Of a stretch of 5,749 nt of DNA, positions 1 to 4,376 are shown one piece after another. The position numbers and the translations under genes are program-made. Source of the stretch: Flavipsychrobacter stenotrophus (lineage in GTDB: Bacteria > Bacteroidota > Bacteroidia > Chitinophagales > Chitinophagaceae); NCBI GenBank assembly GCA_947379685.1, contig CANCOG010000339.1, positions 1 to 5,749 on the forward strand, written 5' to 3'. Position 1 is the first letter of the stretch, and every line of letters begins with the position of its first letter. The notes beneath the pieces are model-generated. The model saw nothing but the letters and a program-made list of their open reading frames with translations. It was not told where the DNA came from and made no database searches.

Positions 1-446
1 GTATAGTATAGATCCTGGTAGAATTTAAAACAAAGCTGATTACGGCTATTGTAGTAGCCCTTGTAGACAGAAAACCCAGTTGAACCTTGTTGGAACAGAT
101 CTGGGATGTTATCACAATTATAGTCAGCAAGGATCATATAATCGTAACAAGGAGGAAAATTAGCTTCATACTCCTGCACGTACCTATAATCCGGATTACC
201 GGCTGAACCTTTGTTAATGAAAGTTTTAACGCCCTTATTAGGTTCGTAAATCACGAGGTCCGCCAATCCATCATTATTGAGGTCGCCGGTACTAAATTGA
301 GGGTTGTTATATCCTCCACTCCAGGCGAGGGTCTGATCAATACCGCCTGCAAAAACACGAACACTATTGTCGGGGTAATACCTTGTTTGTGCATTGACAC
401 TGAAACACAAAAGTACGGATAGGAAAGAGAAGAATAACGGTCTCAT
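1..446 (-). CDS. Exported FG-GAP/VCBS-repeat protein, N-terminal part (cut by left edge)
   Basis: The reading frame opens at an ATG (446-444) and stays open for 148 codons to the window edge, so the C-terminus is missing. Residues 1-20 form a clear signal peptide: MRP, a hydrophobic Phe/Leu/Val stretch, then VNAQ with likely cleavage after Ala19 or Gln20, a typical Bacteroidota ending. Two FG-GAP/VCBS calcium-loop motifs follow: GDLNNDGLADLVIY at 54-67, and a weaker DYNCDNIPDLF at 108-118. Spacing of about 54 residues fits successive blades of a beta-propeller. Between them, FINKGSAGNPDY (76-87) is the usual 'value with N.G....P.Y' text of these propellers. Such proteins are exported surface or extracellular proteins, often adhesive or carbohydrate-binding; many carry a T9SS sorting domain at the end that is not visible here. 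The specific ligand is unknown. It lies 85 nt downstream of the acidic 109-residue gene and may have its own weak promoter. Confidence 0.85.
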   Translation of the reverse strand, partial: MRPLFFSFLSVLLCFSVNAQTRYYPDNSVRVFAGGIDQTLAWSGGYNNPQFSTGDLNNDGLADLVIYEPNKGVKTFINKGSAGNPDYRYVQEYEANFPPCYDYMILADYNCDNIPDLFQQGSTGFSVYKGYYNSRNQLCFKFYQDLYY

Positions 447-463
447 ATATTGAAGATATGGGG

Positions 464-471
464 TAAAGATA
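464..471 (-). promoter_or_regulatory. Possible weak -7 box for the FG-GAP gene
   Basis: The minus strand reads TATCTTTA, one mismatch from the Bacteroidota -7 consensus TAnnTTTG, 17 nt before the ATG. No TTG stands at the spacing used by the other three promoters in the window, so this could be chance in AT-rich DNA, and the gene may instead be read through from upstream. Confidence 0.2.
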
Positions 472-531
472 CCGAAATATCTCCTATTGAATTGCGCCAG
501 ATACGCGCATCATGACGTTGCATATTCGTCC

Positions 532-861
532 TCACTCAGGAAAATTGTAATTGATTCCCCGGAAGTCAATAAAGTCGCGAATTGGAATAACTGTATATTC
601 ATTTTTGTCTTCGACATTAAATGCAAAAATGATGACGTCATATTCATCTCCTTTATAAAAATCGATCGACATATTCTCGTCACCTGAATTTTGATAGAAT
701 TCTGCGAACATTTTTTTGTCATCTTCATTGAACGGGCAGACAAACACGCCATCAATTTTCCATACAAGTTCTGGTGAGACTTTGATTTTTGTACCTATCA
801 GGTCATCAAAGTCTTCGGCAATATCGGTTGCCTGGGCAAGGGTGAATGAGGTTGGCGTCAT
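532..861 (-). CDS. Acidic 109-residue protein of unknown function
   Basis: I do not recognise a named family. The protein is 109 residues, starts with ATG (861-859) and ends with TGA. It has about 23 Asp/Glu against 9 Lys/Arg (net about -14), no signal peptide and no membrane segment, so a soluble cytoplasmic protein is expected. The N-terminus (FTLAQATDIAEDFDDLIGT, 6-24) looks like an amphipathic helix followed by a turn. The rest alternates hydrophobic beta-like runs (VWKIDGVFVCPF, YDVIIFAFNV, YTVIPIRDFIDF) with acidic turns, suggesting a small alpha/beta or beta-barrel fold. It lies 40 nt downstream of the reductase gene on the same strand with no terminator between, so co-transcription is likely. 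Another same-strand frame overlaps it (510-767), but this frame has the better start and the more protein-like composition. That it is a real gene is likely; its function is not visible. Confidence 0.7.
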   Translation of the reverse strand: MTPTSFTLAQATDIAEDFDDLIGTKIKVSPELVWKIDGVFVCPFNEDDKKMFAEFYQNSGDENMSIDFYKGDEYDVIIFAFNVEDKNEYTVIPIRDFIDFRGINYNFPE

Positions 862-901
862 GTTTTGGGGCTTTTGACTAAAGGAAGTTTAAAGTAAAAA
901 T

Positions 902-1729
902 CTATACATACCTTTTCAAAGGAGAATCGGGCTCGTTCAAAAAGTGTTTATACACCATATTGTCGGCTATGCCGGGAAACAGCTTATTAAGCCACACCGT
1001 TAGCTTTCCCTGCCCGGTCATTACAATTGTTCTTTTACGCTGCTCTATGCCCTTCATAATGATTTGGGCGCACTGTTCTGCACTCATGAGTTTACTTTCA
1101 TCAAGCGGCGTTTCGCCCTGCGCTGAGCCATCGGCTCCACGTGCCACATTACGGATATTGGATGCGATAAATCCCGGGCAAACCCACATTACATGCACCC
1201 CGGTTTTCAGCAATTCTGTACGCAGCGACTCCAAAAAACCCTGCATGGCGAACTTAGAAGCCGAATAACCCGTACGGCAAGGCAACCCACGGTTACCCGC
1301 AATGGAAGAAACGCCCAGAATAACCCCTTTCTGCTTCCTGATGGACGGCAATGCATACTTAGTGCAATATACCATACCCCAGAAATTAATGTCCATCAGC
1401 TCCTTAATAACACTGATATCGGCCTCCTCGAACAAAGCCCGCATACTTATGCCGGCATTATTGATCAACACATCAATGCTACCCCACTTTGCGAGCACAA
1501 CTTCTATAAAATGTTTGCAGTCTGCCTCGGCACTAACATCGGCCTTAACGCAAAGCAATTTATCGTTGAGGCCACCCAGAATTGCTTTTAACTTATCAGC
1601 ATTGCGGCCGCAAACGGCTACCCTGGCGCCTTGTTTCAACGCATCTTCAGCGAGCGCCTTTCCTATGCCGGAAGAGCCTCCTGTAATTACAATAACTTTA
1701 TTGGCAAAGCTTGACATATATGCGGGCAT
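902..1729 (-). CDS. Short-chain dehydrogenase/reductase (SDR), classical type
   Basis: This is a 275-residue Rossmann-fold NAD(P)-dependent oxidoreductase. The cofactor motif TGGSSGIG is at 16-23. An Arg after beta-strand 2 (CGRN, Arg42) favours NADPH, and Asp64-Val65 contacts the adenine. NNAG is at 90-93. The catalytic tetrad is complete: Asn115, Ser142, Tyr155 and Lys159 (YSASK), followed by the PG motif at 185-186. Length and motif order match classical SDRs of the broad COG0300 (DltE-like) group. The C-terminal part, about 230-275, contains Trp, Leu and Phe (VWLNKLFPGI), as in members acting on lipid-like substrates, but the substrate cannot be read from the sequence. The start taken is ATG at 1729; a second ATG four codons later (MSSFANK) would give an equally normal N-terminus. 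A good promoter lies just upstream, and the acidic 109-residue gene follows 40 nt after the stop. Confidence 0.92.
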   Translation of the reverse strand: MPAYMSSFANKVIVITGGSSGIGKALAEDALKQGARVAVCGRNADKLKAILGGLNDKLLCVKADVSAEADCKHFIEVVLAKWGSIDVLINNAGISMRALFEEADISVIKELMDINFWGMVYCTKYALPSIRKQKGVILGVSSIAGNRGLPCRTGYSASKFAMQGFLESLRTELLKTGVHVMWVCPGFIASNIRNVARGADGSAQGETPLDESKLMSAEQCAQIIMKGIEQRKRTIVMTGQGKLTVWLNKLFPGIADNMVYKHFLNEPDSPLKRYV

Positions 1730-1760
1730 TAGCGACTACTGAAAAAAAAAATTGATCGGG

Positions 1761-1794
1761 CAAAGATATTGTGCCTGGATACAAAAAAACGCAA
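1761..1794 (-). promoter_or_regulatory. Bacteroidota-type promoter of the SDR gene
   Basis: On the minus strand TTG (1794-1792) is followed after exactly 23 nt by TATCTTTG (1768-1761), a perfect TAnnTTTG -7 box. Transcription would start near 1755, about 25 nt before the ATG at 1729. A run of ten T (1751-1742) falls at or just after this start. A second TTG at 1784-1782 is only 13 nt from the -7 box, too close to be the -33 element. Confidence 0.6.
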
Positions 1795-1840
1795 CAGGCT
1801 ACGTGGTAAATCAAACAGAAATTGCCGGTTAGATGACAGC

Positions 1841-1892
1841 ACTTTTGATTTTTGACTTACTACTTACGACTTACGACTTACTACTTACGACT
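1841..1892. repeat. Heptanucleotide tandem array, about 7.4 units
   Basis: On the plus strand the 7-bp unit ACTTAC(G/T) repeats five times in a row (1855-1889), then starts again (ACT, 1890-1892). Two decayed units in the same phase precede it: ACTTTTG (1841-1847) and ATTTTTG (1848-1854). The variable last base runs T, G, G, T, G, which also fits a 21-bp higher-order period. The array begins 9 nt after the stop codon of the Smr gene and lies about 50 bp upstream of the SDR -33 box, so it sits in the 3' untranslated or spacer region. Read on the minus strand each unit contains TAA, and because the unit is 7 nt long three units place stops in all three frames. Similar heptamer arrays are, to my memory, scattered in intergenic DNA of some Bacteroidota and cyanobacteria. 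Confidence 0.9.
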
Positions 1893-1901
1893 AAAATACT
1901 A

Positions 1902-2900
1902 CTAATATCTGAAATGGATCTCAGTAGCACCGAAGCCATACTTACCGCTCCATTCGTTGCGAAAACGGCTGACTTCGGGCGTCTGTTTAAGTATCGCATG
2001 AACTTCATCCCTGAGCTTACCTTTACCAAGTCCATGTATTACAATCATGCGCTCCTGGCGGTGTACTATGGCGAGATGCAAGTAGCGCTCCAACGTATCC
2101 AGTTGTTTTTTGATTATTGCATCGTTCGATAGCCCCTTCGTATTGCTTACCAATTGCTCAATATGGAGGTCTATCTCATACTTGGCTGGCTCCAGCGTTT
2201 TAGTTGTTAGTGCCGTACCGCCTCCCTTCATCACCAAAGGGTCGGGATAAGATTTAGGCTCAGGCTTGGTCTTTACCTTAAAGTCATCGATGAGTAAGTA
2301 ACTAAACGATGGTTCGCTGTTGAGCATTACGTTATTCACCTGTTCAAATAGCTTAGCAGGTCGTATGCGCAAGACGCCCTCAGCAACTTCCATTTTTTCA
2401 TTGGAAAGGTCAATAAACTTCCAGTTGAACCTTGGCTGATCGTTCATGCTCACATAGTCAATGTTATGCAGGTACAAATTACCAAAGCCATGCAAGGAAC
2501 CTTCCAGCCGGAATTCGCTTTTATTGTCAATTTTTACATCGTAAGCATATTTAATATCGACCGGCAGTTCGTTAAGCAAATGAACTTTAAGATAATCGAC
2601 CACCTCTTCCATATCCACTTCCTTAAATACCGGGATGTACGAAAGATAGATGCCCCTGGCCAAACGTTGCTTGCGCTCAATGATCCGCTCTACCGGAACC
2701 TCTGGCAAAGCCTGGCTTTTCTTCTTAGGTGTTTTATCTGTAAACCACTTCAGGTAAGGGTGATCAATATCGTCTATATATACCGGAAACACCGTACCAT
2801 TAACTTCCACTTCCAGCATTTGTTTATCAATGAAGTCGGTCACATGACCTTCTTCACCTGTGCGCCTGAGCAGTATTTTATCGCCAATTGAAAATTTCAT
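1902..2900 (-). CDS. DUF2027 and Smr-domain protein (possible nucleic-acid endonuclease)
   Basis: This 332-residue protein has three parts. Residues 1-60 look like a small SH3/KOW-type beta-barrel (GDKILLRRTGEEGHV, then VFPVYIDDI). Residues about 75-215 match the Bacteroidota-specific DUF2027 region as I know it, rich in beta strands (FRLEGSLHGFGNLYLHNID). A proline/glycine-rich linker follows (about 215-238). Residues 240-332 form a C-terminal Smr domain with the hallmark DLH (244-246), the loop HGLGKGKLR (289-297) and GFGAT (322-326). Smr domains occur at the end of MutS2 and in stand-alone proteins and can nick DNA or cleave RNA; the DLH and HGxGxG motifs are intact here, so activity is plausible. 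It is not MutS2: there is no MutS ATPase. The partner and substrate are unknown. The start is ATG at 2900, supported by a promoter about 50 nt upstream. No signal peptide; cytoplasmic. Confidence 0.9.
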   Translation of the reverse strand: MKFSIGDKILLRRTGEEGHVTDFIDKQMLEVEVNGTVFPVYIDDIDHPYLKWFTDKTPKKKSQALPEVPVERIIERKQRLARGIYLSYIPVFKEVDMEEVVDYLKVHLLNELPVDIKYAYDVKIDNKSEFRLEGSLHGFGNLYLHNIDYVSMNDQPRFNWKFIDLSNEKMEVAEGVLRIRPAKLFEQVNNVMLNSEPSFSYLLIDDFKVKTKPEPKSYPDPLVMKGGGTALTTKTLEPAKYEIDLHIEQLVSNTKGLSNDAIIKKQLDTLERYLHLAIVHRQERMIVIHGLGKGKLRDEVHAILKQTPEVSRFRNEWSGKYGFGATEIHFRY

Positions 2901-2901
2901 A

Positions 2902-2915
2902 GTAATAGCTATTAC
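2902..2915. repeat. 14-bp perfect palindrome next to the Smr gene start codon
   Basis: GTAATAGCTATTAC is fully self-complementary and ends one base before the ATG of the DUF2027/Smr gene. A further GTAAT at 2927-2931 lets the right arm (ATTAC, 2911-2915) pair alternatively, and AATGA-gtaa-TCATT lies next to it. In the mRNA leader the palindrome could form a hairpin covering the ribosome landing site; as DNA it could bind a dimeric regulator. Role inferred only. Confidence 0.5.
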
Positions 2916-2948
2916 CCTGTTAATGAGTAATCATTCATTGCTGAGCAG

Positions 2949-2983
2949 CAAATTTAGTTTATTTGCGGGTTTGTGTGGACAAA
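2949..2983 (-). promoter_or_regulatory. Bacteroidota-type promoter of the DUF2027/Smr gene
   Basis: The minus strand has TTTG (2983-2980), 23 nt, then TAAATTTG (2956-2949), a perfect TAnnTTTG box. Transcription would start near 2943, giving a leader of about 42 nt that contains the palindrome at 2902-2915. The promoter begins only 18 nt after the stop of the upstream exported-protein gene, so the Smr gene can be expressed independently of the ftsE operon. Confidence 0.6.
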
Positions 2984-2985
2984 CC
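2968..2985. repeat. Inverted repeat covering the Smr promoter -33 box
   Basis: GGTTTGT and ACAAACC are 7-bp perfect arms around a 4-nt centre, and the -33 TTTG of the Smr promoter lies inside one arm. It also lies 15 nt after the stop codon of the exported-protein gene, but no T-run follows on the minus strand, so a rho-independent terminator is less likely than an operator or a transcript 3'-end hairpin. Confidence 0.4.
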
Positions 2986-3000
2986 GTGACTGTTACTATT

Positions 3001-3513
3001 CTAATGGTTTTTGGGTGCATCGGTGGAAATGTCCGAAACTAGTATGCACGAAAAAAAACTGCGACCGTTATTTACTTTACTGTCTTTATGATTCACATCT
3101 TTTATAAGTAACCCTTTCAAAAATAATCTTACTGTTTCTTCACTAAATTGTGTCCGGTAAGATTCGACCTGGGCCTGCGAAATACAGGGAGCAATGGGCA
3201 AGTAATGATCATTTCCATTGAAATAAAGCAACATCCCCCGATAAGCAAGTTGGCTTGCATTAATATTCAGTTCCTTCCAATAAATTTTAGGAACCGGCAA
3301 CTTACAATCACATCTACCTCCCAATTCGTTGCCTGCCAAATGTTCGGATTCAAAACTTATCCATTCATATATGACCCCATCGCGGTGGCCCTGTGCATCG
3401 TTCGATAACAATATGCTGTCAACATACCGCTGAGTCACGTGTGTAAACTTATGGGCTCCAAAAAGATTGCCACCAGAAAAAAGTAAACACAAACCTAAAA
3501 TAGCAATTCTCAT
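3001..3513 (-). CDS. Small exported protein of unknown function, downstream of ftsE
   Basis: I do not recognise this 170-residue protein. It opens with a signal peptide (MRIAILGLCLLFSGGNLFGA, cleavage probably after Ala20). Cys9 lacks a lipobox (the preceding residue is Leu), so it is not an evident lipoprotein. The mature part has four cysteines, Cys68, Cys70 (a CDC pair), Cys110 and Cys156, which could form two disulfides in the periplasm. Other visible stretches are YEWISFESEH (49-58), LPVPKIYWKELN (72-83) and an amphipathic helix at about 113-137. There is no transmembrane segment after the signal. The ATG at 3513 lies 20 nt downstream of the ftsE stop with no terminator or -7 box between, so it is probably co-transcribed with ftsE. 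Translation ends at TAG, 18 nt before the Smr promoter. A link to cell division is only suggested by the neighbour. Confidence 0.75.
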   Translation of the reverse strand: MRIAILGLCLLFSGGNLFGAHKFTHVTQRYVDSILLSNDAQGHRDGVIYEWISFESEHLAGNELGGRCDCKLPVPKIYWKELNINASQLAYRGMLLYFNGNDHYLPIAPCISQAQVESYRTQFSEETVRLFLKGLLIKDVNHKDSKVNNGRSFFSCILVSDISTDAPKNH

Positions 3514-3533
3514 TATCGATCAGTTTAATCTGC

Positions 3534-4223
3534 TTACACCCCGGCAGCACTAATCTCCTTCACCTCACTGTTCTCAATACGCACAACACGGGCTGGGTAT
3601 TTTTGGATAATGGAGTAGTCATGGGTGGCCATGATAAAGGCAGTTTGGTAGTCGCGGCAAATGTTGAACAGCAGTTGCATGATCTCATCTGTGGTATCCG
3701 GGTCGAGGTTACCGGTAGGCTCATCGGCCAATATCAGCTTGGGGTTATTGAGTAAGGCACGGGCAATGTCCACCCTCTGCTGCTCACCACCGCTCATTTC
3801 ATAGGGCATTTTGATTCCCTTATTTTTCAAACCTACTTTAGAAAGTACGTTTTCTATTTTCTCCTTCATCAGGGCTTTGTCCTTCCAGCCGGTAGCTTTA
3901 AGTACGAACTCCAGATTGTCGTAAACATTACGGTCGGTGAGCAATCGGAAATCCTGGAACACAATACCCAGGTTGCGGCGTAACAAAGGGATCTTTTTCC
4001 AGGAAAGGTCTTTTAGATTAAACCCTGCAACTACACCCTCCCCCTCTTTCAGATACAGATCACCGTACATTGTCTTGAGCAAGCTCGACTTCCCGCTGCC
4101 TGTCCTCCCGATCATATAAATAAATTCACCAACCCCTACTTCGAGGTTTACATTCTTCAGCACCATGCTGCTACCCTGGTAAATATTTGCATTCTGGAGA
4201 GATACTATGCTTGCCGGACCCAT
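3534..4223 (-). CDS. ftsE: Cell-division ABC transporter ATP-binding protein FtsE
   Basis: FtsE is the cytoplasmic ATPase of FtsEX, which sits at the division ring and uses ATP to control peptidoglycan hydrolases through the membrane partner FtsX. Numbered from the ATG at 4223 (229 residues, close to the 222 of E. coli FtsE), it has Walker A GRTGSGKS at 39-46, the Q-loop Gln90 within GIVFQDFRLL, the signature SGGEQ at 144-148, Walker B LILADE at 163-168, DEPTGNLDP and the switch His201. VFQDFRLLTDRNVYDNLEF is the FtsE-type sequence after the Q-loop. The frame extends to a TTG at 4244, but that codon lies inside the -7 box and cannot be in the transcript; ATG 4232 would be almost leaderless, so ATG 4223 (MGPASIVSLQN) is preferred. 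FtsX is not adjacent; in Bacteroidota, as I recall, it usually sits elsewhere. An exported-protein gene follows after 20 nt. Confidence 0.9.
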   Translation of the reverse strand: MGPASIVSLQNANIYQGSSMVLKNVNLEVGVGEFIYMIGRTGSGKSSLLKTMYGDLYLKEGEGVVAGFNLKDLSWKKIPLLRRNLGIVFQDFRLLTDRNVYDNLEFVLKATGWKDKALMKEKIENVLSKVGLKNKGIKMPYEMSGGEQQRVDIARALLNNPKLILADEPTGNLDPDTTDEIMQLLFNICRDYQTAFIMATHDYSIIQKYPARVVRIENSEVKEISAAGV

Positions 4224-4241
4224 TCTGAACATCTGTTTGAA

Positions 4242-4275
4242 CAAAGATAATGTCTATTACACATTTTCCTGTCAA
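4242..4275 (-). promoter_or_regulatory. Bacteroidota-type promoter of ftsE
   Basis: The minus strand has TTG (4275-4273), a 23-nt spacer, then TATCTTTG (4249-4242), identical to the -7 box of the SDR promoter. Transcription would begin around 4237-4234, which rules out the TTG at 4244 as start codon and leaves a leader of only about 12 nt before ATG 4223. Confidence 0.6.
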
Positions 4276-4316
4276 TGAAGCAACTAATATCTGTAAATAC
4301 AAGCACAAAGAAGTGC

Positions 4317-4356
4317 TAAAAGAAACGGGGCCGCTCAAAGTTGAGCAGCCCCGTTT
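4317..4356 (-). terminator. Rho-independent terminator of the T9SS-sorted protease gene
   Basis: AAACGGGGC (4323-4331) pairs with GCCCCGTTT (4348-4356), and after one C/A mismatch GCTCAA (4333-4338) pairs with TTGAGC (4341-4346), making a long GC-rich hairpin. Read on the minus strand it is followed by the T-rich tail TTTCTTTT. It starts about 20 nt after the TAA of the protease gene and isolates it from ftsE. Confidence 0.85.
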
Positions 4357-4376
4357 AGACTTAAAATAAATAACTA

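Noticed and set aside
510..767. Minus-strand 85-codon frame overlapping the acidic 109-residue gene
   Set aside because: It overlaps the longer frame almost wholly, is odd in composition (Met/Ser/Lys-rich) and has no promoter; the 109-codon frame is the better candidate.
1606..1613. NotI-type octamer gcggccgc (a near-copy also around 5680)
   Set aside because: Both lie within coding sequence and are explained by codon use; no sign of cloning vector or junction.
960..1742. Three plus-strand open frames (102-146 codons) opposite the SDR gene
   Set aside because: All are antisense to a gene with a complete set of SDR motifs; no domain or promoter supports them.
1833..2132. Plus-strand open frame of 99 codons with a Leu-rich, periodic start (LLLTTYDLLLTT)
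   Set aside because: The periodic peptide is produced by reading the heptamer array, and the rest is antisense to the well-supported Smr gene.
2968..2985. Inverted repeat read as a terminator for the exported-protein gene
   Set aside because: The stem is only 7 bp and no T-run follows on the minus strand; its overlap with the -33 box makes an operator or coincidence more likely.
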